This document shows positions 8,266 to 16,530 of a DNA stretch of 33,469 nucleotides, piece after piece. The DNA lies in assembly GCA_947053455.1 (NCBI GenBank), contig CAMRSV010000009.1, positions 1 to 33,469 of the forward strand. Reading direction: 5' to 3'. The number at the start of each line of letters is the position of its first letter. The stretch's first letter is position 1. Source of the DNA: an uncultured Alphaproteobacteria bacterium (lineage in GTDB: Bacteria; Pseudomonadota; Alphaproteobacteria; Rs-D84). The notes under the pieces were generated by a model, which was not told where the DNA came from, did not search any database, and was given only the letters and a program-made list of their open reading frames with translations. The position numbers and the translations under genes are program-made.

Positions 8266-8733
8266 TTATTCAACCCATATTGTCGCAACGCCCGTCGGAC
8301 TAGTTGGTGAGCCGACTGGAATTTTTACATAATCCATTGTTGCGGTTATTGTGCCATTATTATTGGTCAAAGATGTCATCACCTTGCCCGCAGTGGCGCT
8401 GGCACCAGATACACTAATATTATTAACAGCAGTGGTTGCAGCGGAATTTGCAATCGCAGACGATGTTTTCATGGACGGATATTTGTCTTCCGATTGCAAA
8501 TTAGCAGCCATATCGGCACTTTTCACCTTGTTTGAAATCAGTTCACGGGTATTCAATTGCGTCGTGGTAACAAAATTACTGTCATTTTGTAAATCACTGG
8601 TTTTTGTGGGTATGACCAATCTGCTGACAATCTTGTCCACATAATCAGCGGATGCAATTTCTGCATGTGCCCCCGCCACGGTGCCCATAACCGCAATTAT
8701 TGAAATTGAAAAAATCTTTGCTATCTTTTTCAT
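8266..8733 (-). CDS. Secreted IASK-x-YVD family protein, short member
   Basis: This 155-residue protein starts with a signal peptide ending in GTVAGAHA, followed by EIASADYVDKIV, the module shared with the next two genes upstream. The body is Ser/Thr/Asn/Ala-rich and predicted to be fibrous (VTTTQLNTRELISNK, then KTSSAIANSAATTAVNN). It ends in GVATIWVE, the Trp-containing tail pattern of its paralogues. Y-V-D modules of this kind also occur in phage tail fibres. The ATG giving MKKIAKI was chosen to fit the signal peptide; a TTG four codons earlier is possible. It is the last gene of the operon. Role is unknown; an exported or surface fibre is inferred. Confidence 0.7.
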   Translation of the reverse strand: MKKIAKIFSISIIAVMGTVAGAHAEIASADYVDKIVSRLVIPTKTSDLQNDSNFVTTTQLNTRELISNKVKSADMAANLQSEDKYPSMKTSSAIANSAATTAVNNISVSGASATAGKVMTSLTNNNGTITATMDYVKIPVGSPTSPTGVATIWVE

Positions 8734-8795
8734 AACCAACACCAACTTTTTATTCTATTTTTTCATTCCGTCTGCATTTTATCTCGCATGTATGA

Positions 8796-8821
8796 GGCAT
8801 ATTAATCAATTCCAATATGCC
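8796..8821. repeat. 8-bp inverted repeat between two operon genes
   Basis: GGCATATT and AATATGCC with a 10-base spacer lie in the 105-base gap between the last two IASK genes. It could be an mRNA-stabilising or processing hairpin. There is no T-run. Confidence 0.35.
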
Positions 8822-8838
8822 CCCGCAATCAAACATAA

Positions 8839-9687
8839 TTATTCCGCATCACCACGCGCGATAACTTCCCATGCATAGGTAGTGCCACCAGCAAATGTCA
8901 AAACACATTTGTTTGCCGGATTTGTGCATTCACCTGCAGGCTTTGGAATCGCCGCATTGGCGGTTGTTTGTGCGTTGATAGCCGCCGCCTGTGCGGCGTT
9001 TGCCGTTGTCTGGGCGGTTTGTGCTGCATTTTGTGCCGCAGCGGCATCTGTCACCCCTTGGTTTGCGATTTCCAATGTGGCCGCCAAACCAGTTGCTTCA
9101 TCTGTAACAGTTGTGTTTAACGCATTAAACTGGGCGGTCGTCGCATATTTTCCGTTTGCCACGGTTTCAGTCAACATGCCATTGGTTGCGGTCGCAATTT
9201 GATTCGCAACACTGCCAACAACCTGGGCACCACCATTCAATGTGCCAAGCGCGGCTTTATTTGATGCCACATCCGTCTTCAAGGTGCCAACATCACCAGC
9301 AATTGTTTCAACTTGACCGATTGCGGCAGTCTGCGCATCCGTCAATTTGTCCTGTTTTCCATCCACTCTGGTTGATAAATCAGTCACTGATTGCACTGTA
9401 GCTTTTGTTCCCAATTGCTGGTCAACATATGTCTTGTCCGCTTTGGAATTTATCGCCTGAACCAGCGCATTGTCTTCTTCTTTAAGAACTTCTGTGATTT
9501 GGTTATTAATTGTATTGCCAATATTGGTCTTGAACTCATTAACAGAACTTTGAACTTCTTGAACCTGGTTTGAAACACCGTCTACTCTACCGTCAACATA
9601 GCCCTTGGATGCGATTTCCGCATTGGCCGATGTCGCCGCAACAAACATCATGATTGCTGCAAAAATTCCAGCGGTTAAATTTTTCAT
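8839..9687 (-). CDS. Secreted IASK-x-YVD family protein with Ala-rich coiled coil
   Basis: The 282-residue protein has a signal peptide (AAIMMFVAATSANA) then EIASKGYVDGRVDGV. A second module, SKADKTYVDQQL, and DLSTRVDGKQDKL follow, the heptad pattern of trimeric tail fibres. Residues about 200-245 are an Ala/Gln/Thr repeat (AAQNAAQTAQTTANAAQ, AAAINAQTTANAA) suited to a coiled coil. The end is a small compact domain with two Cys (GECTNPANKCVLTF, then TTYAWEVI) like that of the next paralogue. The layout suggests a stalk with a C-terminal head, exported across the inner membrane. No anchor motif is obvious. Confidence 0.75.
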   Translation of the reverse strand: MKNLTAGIFAAIMMFVAATSANAEIASKGYVDGRVDGVSNQVQEVQSSVNEFKTNIGNTINNQITEVLKEEDNALVQAINSKADKTYVDQQLGTKATVQSVTDLSTRVDGKQDKLTDAQTAAIGQVETIAGDVGTLKTDVASNKAALGTLNGGAQVVGSVANQIATATNGMLTETVANGKYATTAQFNALNTTVTDEATGLAATLEIANQGVTDAAAAQNAAQTAQTTANAAQAAAINAQTTANAAIPKPAGECTNPANKCVLTFAGGTTYAWEVIARGDAE

Positions 9688-9724
9688 CGTTCAGTCCTTA
9701 TGTTTTAATATTTAATTTTAATTA

Positions 9725-10402
9725 TTATTCGGCTGTGTCTTTGGTTATCGGCATCCACATTAACCCCGTACCCGCAGTGTTTACTGTTAAAACACAACGA
9801 CCCGATTCCGCAACACAGTCATCATCCGGTTTGGGAATGGTATTATCAAATTTCGCAGTATTAGATGAAATTTGTGCCACCAATGCAGATGTAATACCGG
9901 AATCAACCGCCGCCTGCTGATTTTCATCCAGTTTGGTCTGGGTTCCCTGCAAGGCTGTTTCCACCGCAGAAAGTTTTGTGTTTATTTCCACGAAATCGGT
10001 ATCTGCGGGAATTGTGTCCTTTAATTCATTAATCGCACCGACAATCGTTTGTGCGACCGTCCCCAGGTTTCCTTCACCAATTTTGTTGTTTATCGTGTCA
10101 ATACTTTGTTCATTGCCATCAACCCGTAATTCCAACGCATCAAGATCATCAGAATCCGCCTTGCCTGCCATGGCTGCATTAATCGCACCACCAGTGGTAT
10201 TTAACGACGTTTGTATATTCTGATTAACAACCGTACCCAAATCATTTGTCATGGTATAATCAGACAATCTTGTATCAACTACACCCTCAACATGTTTGTC
10301 GACATAATCCTTGCTGGCGATTTGAATTGCCGCATCAGCAGCCCCACCACCAACAGACAACAAAATTGCCGCCATTAAACCGGAAAACGCAATATTTTTC
10401 AT
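9725..10402 (-). CDS. Secreted IASK-x-YVD family protein
   Basis: This 225-residue paralogue has a signal peptide (MKNIAFSGLMAAILLSVGGG onward, cleaved near ADAA), then IQIASKDYVDKHVEGV. The middle is a predicted coiled coil (DALELRVDGNEQSIDTINNK). The last 40 residues match the preceding gene's head: IPKPDDDCVAESGRCVLTV, then a Trp and TKDTAE. The two Cys are conserved and could form a disulphide outside the cytoplasm. AAGGAAATAT precedes the start. It lies 37 bases upstream of the next family gene, so co-transcription is very likely. Confidence 0.75.
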   Translation of the reverse strand: MKNIAFSGLMAAILLSVGGGAADAAIQIASKDYVDKHVEGVVDTRLSDYTMTNDLGTVVNQNIQTSLNTTGGAINAAMAGKADSDDLDALELRVDGNEQSIDTINNKIGEGNLGTVAQTIVGAINELKDTIPADTDFVEINTKLSAVETALQGTQTKLDENQQAAVDSGITSALVAQISSNTAKFDNTIPKPDDDCVAESGRCVLTVNTAGTGLMWMPITKDTAE

Positions 10403-10483
10403 ATATTTCCTTTTTTACTTTTATGTTGCGACAAACCCTCTTTCTAACAAGGTATCTGAAGAAACCCACCTTTTATCACCCAA

Positions 10484-11602
10484 CTATTGGGTGACCACCT
10501 CCAAGTACAATGTTTCGCCGTTAACAACGGATAAAACATATTCCTTGCCGTCTTTGGGGGCATCGGCAACGGAAACCCGTGTTGCCAAATCCGCATTAAC
10601 GGCATTTATTTCATCATCGACGTATTGCGTTGTCGCATACCCTTCTAATGACACGCCACCATCCAGAACCGCCGCCGCAATCGCATCCGCAATCGCCCCA
10701 GACGTTACCATATTTTCTGACCCAGAAGTTGGCGCGGCGTCAAACGTCAATGTATCCTGTTTTCCCTGCAGCCCCGCCGCAACCGCGGTATCTACATATG
10801 TCTTGTCCGCTTTTAAATCAATCTTTGCATCCAATTCACCAAAATCTGCATCAATATCAGAAACCGCCGCGGCAATTGCATCATTCATTTGTTGGGTCGT
10901 GGAATAGTTGGACAAATCCACCGACGCACCGCCACCGATTTCAGACACCAAAATCAAGTCAACCCATTGACCATCACCCTGCTTCCATTGCAGCATACCG
11001 TCAGAATTGACACGAAAGTCCAAATCACCCCCGACGCCCATTGCAATCAACGCATCCGCCAATGAATCCGTATCAATGTAAATATCTTCTTTATCAACTA
11101 TGATAAATCCATCCTGGCGTGGATTTAACATATTCTGTTTTCCGTCCAATGCCTGGCTTACATTTTCTATGTCTTTATGCAAATCCTGAATCTTGGCATC
11201 CAATTCTTTTGCGGTGCTGTCATCAATGCCGCCGGACGAACCACCACCCGGATTAGGATTTGGTCTGATTGAACTGCCACCGCCGCTGATTGAGGTTGCG
11301 GTATCCAAATATTTGCCAATCGACAAGCGCGACGTCGGCCCAAGTGCGCGCACAGACCCCGCCCCAGATGCCGAAGTAACAGGTTTTGCCGTACCTGACG
11401 TTGGTGTCACGCGCACCGACCCCCCACGCATTGACGTCTTTGTTGTACCAGTCGCGGACGCGGCGCTTGCCGCACTGGTATACGTACCACTGCCGCCAAG
11501 TGACCGCACAGACGACGCACCATACGCATTGGTTGATGCCGCCGCACAAAACGCACAAACCATGGAAATTGACAACGCCGATATATTCAACTTGTGTTTC
11601 AT
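10484..11602 (-). CDS. Large secreted IASK/YVD-related fibre-like protein
   Basis: The 372-residue protein carries a signal peptide (ALSISMVCAFCAAASTNAYG), then a Ser/Gly/Thr-rich low-complexity region (about 30-120) with the recurring motif SVRxLG. A coiled coil follows (ELDAKIQDLHKDIENVSQAL). Then come the tail-fibre-like pieces DLKADKTYVDTAV-type and GLQGKQDTLTF, with ENMVTSGAIADAIAAAV. It ends in YVLSVVNGETLYLEVVTQ. The start giving MKHKLNIS was chosen for the signal peptide; AGGG lies about ten bases before it. It follows the barrel gene by 48 bases. An exported fibre or adhesin is inferred. Confidence 0.7.
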   Translation of the reverse strand: MKHKLNISALSISMVCAFCAAASTNAYGASSVRSLGGSGTYTSAASAASATGTTKTSMRGGSVRVTPTSGTAKPVTSASGAGSVRALGPTSRLSIGKYLDTATSISGGGSSIRPNPNPGGGSSGGIDDSTAKELDAKIQDLHKDIENVSQALDGKQNMLNPRQDGFIIVDKEDIYIDTDSLADALIAMGVGGDLDFRVNSDGMLQWKQGDGQWVDLILVSEIGGGASVDLSNYSTTQQMNDAIAAAVSDIDADFGELDAKIDLKADKTYVDTAVAAGLQGKQDTLTFDAAPTSGSENMVTSGAIADAIAAAVLDGGVSLEGYATTQYVDDEINAVNADLATRVSVADAPKDGKEYVLSVVNGETLYLEVVTQ

Positions 11603-11650
11603 AATAATTATACCCTGTCGATTAACCTTTTGTATCATGTGTGCCTGATT

Positions 11651-12409
11651 TTAGAATTCATAACGCAATCCGACTGACAGCGAATTATCCAATATGAAAT
11701 CTATTTTATTTTCCAAAGTGTATGCAGAGTCCTTTAAATCGGCATTCTGTTTTGTTCCCATTATACCGGCCAAACGATAACGCAAATCCAGTACCATTTT
11801 TTCATCCATCCGGTGCGTCCAACCCAGCATCAAACCACCCATCGGCACAACCGTATTTTTTGAATAAGTCTCTGCAAAATCTGTGCCACTTATCTTTGTT
11901 GTTATAATACCAGCACCGGCGCCAACACCCAAATATACGCCACTTGCAAAATCATAATAGGCATTAGCCATCACATCAAATATTGACAGGCTAAATTCGC
12001 TTTTATAATCATTATCCTTAAAGAAACCGACATATCCGGCCTCAATCTCGCCGCGCCATGCGCTGGCGCCGAAATGCACTCCCAATGCGACATCGCCGCC
12101 AAATACAGGCTTGAACGAATATTTATCAGATACTAACTGTGGGACATCGGGTCCCAAATCATATTTATTTTCCCAATTTAGAAAACTTAATTCCGCGCGG
12201 GCAACAAGGTACATGCCGTCATGCGTATGCGGGCGCACCGAATTGTTCGATCCCACCGTCGCAGCAGCAGGCATCCCGTACACAACCGGTGACGGCGTTG
12301 GATAACCACCATACACATAATTATCCGGATAAACATAGCTTGGCACAGCGGCAACAGCGTTACCGACAAACAACCCCATCAACAAACACGACGAAAATAA
12401 ACTTTTCAT
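11651..12409 (-). CDS. Outer-membrane beta-barrel, OmpA-like/opacity type
   Basis: This 252-residue protein has a signal peptide (MKSLFSSCLLMGLFVGNAVA) and a barrel of alternating strands: GDVALGVHFG, WRGEIEAGYVGF, GVYLGVGAGAGI, PMGGLMLGWTHRM, KMVLDLRYRLAG. It ends in SLSVGLRYEF, with the terminal Phe of BAM substrates. There is no peptidoglycan-binding domain. AGAGG lies before the chosen ATG. It is the first gene of a run with the four fibre-like proteins, so it may anchor or export them, or may simply be co-regulated; that link is inference. Confidence 0.8.
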   Translation of the reverse strand: MKSLFSSCLLMGLFVGNAVAAVPSYVYPDNYVYGGYPTPSPVVYGMPAAATVGSNNSVRPHTHDGMYLVARAELSFLNWENKYDLGPDVPQLVSDKYSFKPVFGGDVALGVHFGASAWRGEIEAGYVGFFKDNDYKSEFSLSIFDVMANAYYDFASGVYLGVGAGAGIITTKISGTDFAETYSKNTVVPMGGLMLGWTHRMDEKMVLDLRYRLAGIMGTKQNADLKDSAYTLENKIDFILDNSLSVGLRYEF

Positions 12410-12525
12410 AAGAAAATCCTCTCCCATACTCTAGTTAAAACAGTATACCACATTTTAGGCATTCATCCAAACCATAAAATGAAAATATTGATAAAATTTT
12501 ATACAATTCCGCATTTCTTGTCCCC

Positions 12526-12554
12526 TTGACCGCAAAAAAAAATTTTACTACTAT
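12526..12554 (+). promoter_or_regulatory. Promoter of the ftsE operon, probable leaderless transcript
   Basis: TTGACC, a 17-base spacer containing A9, then TACTAT. Transcription would begin about seven bases downstream, at or next to the ATG at 12562. No Shine-Dalgarno sequence precedes either candidate ATG, which fits a leaderless mRNA. Confidence 0.55.
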
Positions 12555-12561
12555 GAAAATC

Positions 12562-13338
12562 ATGGAAGACAATACCGTTATTTCTTTTGCAAATGTCGCG
12601 GCCGCATATGACGAAGGACGCGAAATTTTGTCGGATGTATCATTTAATATAAGCGCTGGGGCGTTTTATTTCCTGTCGGGTGCATCGGGGGCCGGAAAAA
12701 CAACATTATTAAGATTGATATATCAATTGCATAAACCATCCCGCGGTCAGGTAAAATTGTTTGGGCGTCCAACCCTTGACATGACACGCGACGATATCAC
12801 GGCACTGCGTCAAAAAATGGCAATTGTATTTCAGGAATATTCCTTGCTGTCCCATCTGACGGTGTTTGACAATGTGGCGCTGCCACTGCGCGTGCGCGGC
12901 GTGCCCGAGGCAAAAATAAAAAAACTGGTGGCCAAGGTATTAGATTGGGTTGGACTGGGCAAATACGCGGACGCAAACCCAAAATCACTGTCCGGCGGTC
13001 AACAGCAGCGCGTTTCTGTCGCGCGGGCAATTATTGTACAACCGGCAATCCTGCTGGCGGACGAACCGACGGGAAATCTGGACGATGAAAACGCGTCGCG
13101 CCTGATGGAGCTATTCATACAGATGAACAAAATGTTCGGAACGACAATTATTCTGGCCACGCACAGCCAAAAATTGATGGAAACGTATAAATTTCCAATT
13201 ATACATGTTGAAAATCACCGTGTTGGGTTCGCATCAAAACATGCGGATACCGTCGCAAAAAAAGTATGGAAAGGACCACGCCCGCAAAATTATTTCGCGG
13301 AACTGTCCAAACAATTTGATGATATTGGAAACGCATAA
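12562..13338 (+). CDS. ftsE: Cell division ATP-binding protein FtsE
   Basis: FtsE is the cytoplasmic ATPase of the FtsEX complex, which controls septal peptidoglycan hydrolases. ABC motifs are intact: Walker A GASGAGKTT, Q-loop VFQEYSLL, signature LSGGQQQR, Walker B ILLADEPTGNLD, and switch His in ATHS. The protein has 258 residues and a C-terminal extension of about 35 residues beyond the usual end, with several basic residues. ATG 12562 (MEDNT) was preferred over ATG 12553, because the latter lies within the predicted -10. The gene starts a five-gene run and precedes ftsX by two bases. Confidence 0.95.
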   Translation: MEDNTVISFANVAAAYDEGREILSDVSFNISAGAFYFLSGASGAGKTTLLRLIYQLHKPSRGQVKLFGRPTLDMTRDDITALRQKMAIVFQEYSLLSHLTVFDNVALPLRVRGVPEAKIKKLVAKVLDWVGLGKYADANPKSLSGGQQQRVSVARAIIVQPAILLADEPTGNLDDENASRLMELFIQMNKMFGTTIILATHSQKLMETYKFPIIHVENHRVGFASKHADTVAKKVWKGPRPQNYFAELSKQFDDIGNA

Positions 13339-13340
13339 AA

Positions 13341-14177
13341 ATGAAACGGCCGATTGTATTTTCACTAATTCGCGAACAATCCATATTTATGACGGCAATT
13401 ATGTCATTGCTGACGTTTTTGTCGGTGCTGGCACTGGGGGTTGCACTGTCAATAGGAACCGGCGTAATCCGTTGGAATACGCAATGGGAATTGTTTGCCA
13501 CCGCCCAGGTGACATCCAAAAACAACGCGCCGCGTATTGAACAAATATTAAAAGACAATGCAGACAAAATAAAATCTGCAACCGAAATAACAAAATCAGA
13601 AATGGAAGACTTGATGCGTCCATGGATATCTGGGGGTGGTGCGCTTGAAAACTATTTGCCGAGAATGTGGGAAATTGAATTCAAATCAAAAAAAGACTTG
13701 GAATCGGTTGGCGCACAAATATCGCCGCATGCGCGTTTTTTAACACACGCGGGGGCGCTAAAGACATCAATGTCGGCCGGGTGGAAAATGATTTTCATCG
13801 CAGGCCTGGTACTGGTTCTAACATTGGGGGCAATTGGTGTGTGCATTGCGCATATTGCACGTAATACGGCCATGCTGCACAGACGCGAACTTGAAATACT
13901 AAACCAAATCGGTGCACGCGATTCGTTTGTCGCGCGGCAAATGCAGATTATTGTCGCAAAAATATGCATGCCGGCGGCATTATTCGGATTTCTGGCGGCA
14001 TTGCCGGTCATATGGCTGATACTGTCTGCCGCACACAGTGCGCGCGTGGGATTAATGGCAATGCTGGGGATATCGGGTGCCGGTTGGATTATATTGGTTA
14101 TGATGCCGGTATTCGTAGTTGTATTCGCAATATGGACAACACGCCGAACAACATTGAATATTCTTAAAAGCAACTGA
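13341..14177 (+). CDS. ftsX: Cell division protein FtsX
   Basis: FtsX is the membrane partner of FtsE; its periplasmic loop activates hydrolase regulators at the septum. The 278-residue protein shows the family layout: one N-terminal membrane helix (about 17-40), a periplasmic domain (about 45-155), then three C-terminal helices with the conserved cytoplasmic RRELEILNQIGARDSFVARQ segment between the second and third. It is somewhat short for the family. Its stop codon overlaps the next start as TGATG, so translation is coupled to the DUF218 gene. Confidence 0.92.
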   Translation: MKRPIVFSLIREQSIFMTAIMSLLTFLSVLALGVALSIGTGVIRWNTQWELFATAQVTSKNNAPRIEQILKDNADKIKSATEITKSEMEDLMRPWISGGGALENYLPRMWEIEFKSKKDLESVGAQISPHARFLTHAGALKTSMSAGWKMIFIAGLVLVLTLGAIGVCIAHIARNTAMLHRRELEILNQIGARDSFVARQMQIIVAKICMPAALFGFLAALPVIWLILSAAHSARVGLMAMLGISGAGWIILVMMPVFVVVFAIWTTRRTTLNILKSN

Positions 14178-14686
14178 TGAAAATCATTAGACCTTCTTTT
14201 TTAATGCTGGCATGCTTTCTTTTGGGGGGATTGGTATTTAAATCAACCACGCCGCGCGAATGCGCGACAATTTTACCAAACGACAGCATATTTGTTCTGA
14301 CGGGGGATGCGCGACGTATTCCGTTTGCGATGCGCATACTGCGCGAACATCCGCAAACAAATCTGTACATAATAGGTGCCGGTGCGCCGGGCGCAATTAA
14401 GACTGCGCATCATGTAACAATCGAATCCGATTCGAAATCAACATATCAAAATGCACTGGCGATTAGAAATATTGCCTTACAATCGGGCCTGGATCGCGTT
14501 GTAATTGTAACAACCGAAGATCATATGAACCGCGCGCGATACCTGATAACACGCGAACTGCCGCATACAGACATTGCCATGTGCCCAGTGCGACTAATTG
14601 GAATGCCGCCTGCAAAAAGACTTGAACGATGGGCCACAGAATATATAAAATACATCGTCACTTTATTTGGAATAAACGAAAGTTAA
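14177..14686 (+). CDS. DUF218/YdcF-SanA family envelope protein
   Basis: This 169-residue protein has an N-terminal membrane anchor (FLMLACFLLGGLVF) and a DUF218 domain. Family marks are IFVLTGDARRIPFAM, LYIIGAGAPG, ESDSKSTYQNA and VVIVTTEDHMNRARYL. Relatives YdcF and SanA act in the cell envelope and affect peptidoglycan or outer-membrane barrier function; the exact reaction is not established. The gene sits between ftsX and plsC, an order I know from other Alphaproteobacteria, and overlaps ftsX by one base. Confidence 0.85.
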   Translation: MKIIRPSFLMLACFLLGGLVFKSTTPRECATILPNDSIFVLTGDARRIPFAMRILREHPQTNLYIIGAGAPGAIKTAHHVTIESDSKSTYQNALAIRNIALQSGLDRVVIVTTEDHMNRARYLITRELPHTDIAMCPVRLIGMPPAKRLERWATEYIKYIVTLFGINES

Positions 14687-14698
14687 AAGGAAAGGTAA

Positions 14699-15406
14699 AT
14701 GATAAAAACACTATTGTTCAAACTTATACTTGCAATATACTTTTTGGCATGGATGCCGATTTTGCTGGTGGGGCTGGTATTCAAACCATTAAATGATTTC
14801 CTGGTTCTTAAATGCGCGGCAGGTGTTCTGACACTGGCGCGGATAATTGCCGGCATAGATTATCAAGTTCACTATCCACAAACCGAAGAAAACGGTGTTC
14901 CGGTTATGCCAAATGGTAACAACCGCCTCGATGGCAAGGCAATAATCGCCGCCAAGCACATGTCAATACTTGAAATTGCGATACTGGCCAATGTTGTACC
15001 GAATTCTTTCTTTATAATAAAGCGGGAACTGATGTGGATTCCGATTTACGGGTGGGCGTTTTGGCGTATGGGACTGATTCCCGTTAATCGTTCGCGTGGT
15101 AAAACAAATATGAAAAAATTGGCCGGGCGTGCAGCTAAAAAAATCATGGACGGCGAAATCTTGATTATATTCCCCGAAGGTACACGCGTAAAACCGGGAC
15201 AAACCATTCAATTGCGGCGCGGGTTGCTATATATAGCGCACGAATTAAAACTGCCCATAATGCCGGTTGGAACAGATGCAGGTAAATTTTGGCCAAAACA
15301 TGGCCGCATGCATAGTGGTACAGCAAACGTGTGGTTTGAACCGCTATTGCCGTGCAATGCATCACTGGATGAAATAAGCGAGGCGATAAACCGTCACAGC
15401 GCATAA
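14699..15406 (+). CDS. plsC: 1-acyl-sn-glycerol-3-phosphate acyltransferase
   Basis: PlsC transfers an acyl chain to lysophosphatidic acid to make phosphatidic acid at the inner membrane. The 235-residue protein starts with membrane helices. Block I reads KHMSILE, an H-x4-E form of the usual H-x4-D, and the third block FPEGTR is perfect. Other blocks (WIPIYGWAFWRMGLIPVNR; LPIMPVGTDAG) fit. AAAGGAAAGG provides a strong ribosome binding site. It is the fourth gene of the ftsE run, so membrane growth and division functions are co-transcribed. Confidence 0.93.
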   Translation: MIKTLLFKLILAIYFLAWMPILLVGLVFKPLNDFLVLKCAAGVLTLARIIAGIDYQVHYPQTEENGVPVMPNGNNRLDGKAIIAAKHMSILEIAILANVVPNSFFIIKRELMWIPIYGWAFWRMGLIPVNRSRGKTNMKKLAGRAAKKIMDGEILIIFPEGTRVKPGQTIQLRRGLLYIAHELKLPIMPVGTDAGKFWPKHGRMHSGTANVWFEPLLPCNASLDEISEAINRHSA

Positions 15407-15416
15407 ATTGTATGAT

Positions 15417-15827
15417 ATGAAAAAAATTATCACGGCAATATTTGTAATGTTTTCTACATTGTCCGCGAACGCCACGCCGGCGGTCGTGGACTATATATTT
15501 GATGGTGACACATTTGCCGCATTTGTAAAGCTAGAAGATGATATTCAAATATCTGTTCGCGTTCGCATGATAAATATAGATACCGCTGAAATTCATGGCC
15601 GATGTGAATATGAAACTGAACTGGCACAACGCGCCAAGGAACGCCTAACCGAATTGATACCGATTGGTTCAATGGTTGAACTTGAAAACATAAAAGATGA
15701 CAAATACCTGGGACGAATTGATGCAAATGTCATAATGCCCGATGGTCGTGACGCAGGTGAAGTTCTGGTATCAGAAAAATTGGCACGAAAATACAATGGC
15801 GGCCACCGTGACCCATGGTGTGAATAA
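15417..15827 (+). CDS. Secreted thermonuclease-like (SNase) protein
   Basis: The 136-residue protein is a staphylococcal nuclease-fold enzyme, expected to cut nucleic acids with Ca2+. The signal peptide ends at SANA. The metal and catalytic residues are all present: IFDGDT near 27-32, Arg50 with DTAE at 55-58 (catalytic Glu58), and Arg100 in DKYLGRIDA. A C-terminal KYNGGHRDPWCE matches secreted bacterial relatives. Two Cys (63 and 135) could form a disulphide in the periplasm. I chose MKKIITA because it begins the signal peptide. It follows plsC by ten bases. Confidence 0.88.
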   Translation: MKKIITAIFVMFSTLSANATPAVVDYIFDGDTFAAFVKLEDDIQISVRVRMINIDTAEIHGRCEYETELAQRAKERLTELIPIGSMVELENIKDDKYLGRIDANVIMPDGRDAGEVLVSEKLARKYNGGHRDPWCE

Positions 15828-15876
15828 ACCATTTAATATAACCAATCATCATAACTTAAACAAAAATCCAAAAAAC

Positions 15877-15906
15877 TTGACTTTAATGTTTTTCGTGTTA
15901 CATATT
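15877..15906 (+). promoter_or_regulatory. Candidate promoter for the secreted unknown
   Basis: TTGACT, 18 bases, CATATT, about 30 bases upstream of the start codon. Confidence 0.45.
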
Positions 15907-15936
15907 ATTGCAATATTGTAACCAAGGAACAAAAGC

Positions 15937-16470
15937 ATGACAATAAATATGAATAAGGTAAAAAAGGCCGCACTGATTGCAGGAATTGCCGCGGCGTCTA
16001 TTGTACCACAAAAAATATCGGCAAAAAAACCGACAACAATCAAAAATAAAAAAAGCAATAATATTGAAATCGCAATCAATCCCGACGAATTACGGCAAAA
16101 TATACGCACGCTAGAGATTGATTCAATGAACTATGAAAACGTTAAATGTTTTGCCAATAATTATATTATAGAACATGCTGCAACATGGTGTGTTTTTGAT
16201 GAAATTACGAATATCACTCAAGAAGCATTGAAGGAAACCAAGGATTCTATTGCCATAAAGCATTTGAACAGAATTAAAGATGCAATAACACAAAATGAAG
16301 AAACGTTTCACTATGATTTTGAAGTCATGCTGGACTGTATTCTTGATAAAGAACTGGACTGGGAATGCAAATATATTCCCGCCACGAAAAACACATCAAA
16401 GAAAGAAATTTCTGATAAATTGGCAGAATATAGAAAATTGTTAAAAATATCGGAACAAAATCAAAGATAA
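15937..16470 (+). CDS. Unknown secreted protein
   Basis: I do not recognise this 177-residue protein. It opens with a basic start and hydrophobic stretch (KKAALIAGIAAASIVPQ), cleaved near SAKK, so export is likely. A Lys/Asn-rich linker follows. The body is predicted to be mostly helical and has four Cys: two near the middle (VKCFANN, TWCVFD) and two further on (MLDCILD, WECKY), which could pair in the periplasm. It has a good AAGGA ribosome binding site, its own promoter and a terminator, so it is a single-gene unit convergent with tolB. Confidence 0.65.
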   Translation: MTINMNKVKKAALIAGIAAASIVPQKISAKKPTTIKNKKSNNIEIAINPDELRQNIRTLEIDSMNYENVKCFANNYIIEHAATWCVFDEITNITQEALKETKDSIAIKHLNRIKDAITQNEETFHYDFEVMLDCILDKELDWECKYIPATKNTSKKEISDKLAEYRKLLKISEQNQR

Positions 16471-16487
16471 AATACATACATAACAAA

Positions 16488-16515
16488 TCGGGCGCGAAAG
16501 CGCCCGATTTTTTTT
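16488..16515 (+). terminator. Terminator of the secreted unknown
   Basis: TCGGGCGC, GAAA tetraloop, GCGCCCGA, then eight T. Confidence 0.92.
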
Positions 16516-16530
16516 CCCATTACGCAATTA

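Noticed and set aside
10491..11648. Several long plus-strand frames opposite the fibre-like genes
   Set aside because: They are antisense shadows of repetitive Ala/Thr/Asp-rich genes that have signal peptides, ribosome binding sites and paralogues on the minus strand.
13652..14173. 173-codon minus-strand frame opposite ftsX
   Set aside because: Antisense to a well-supported ftsX with conserved order and a coupled downstream gene.
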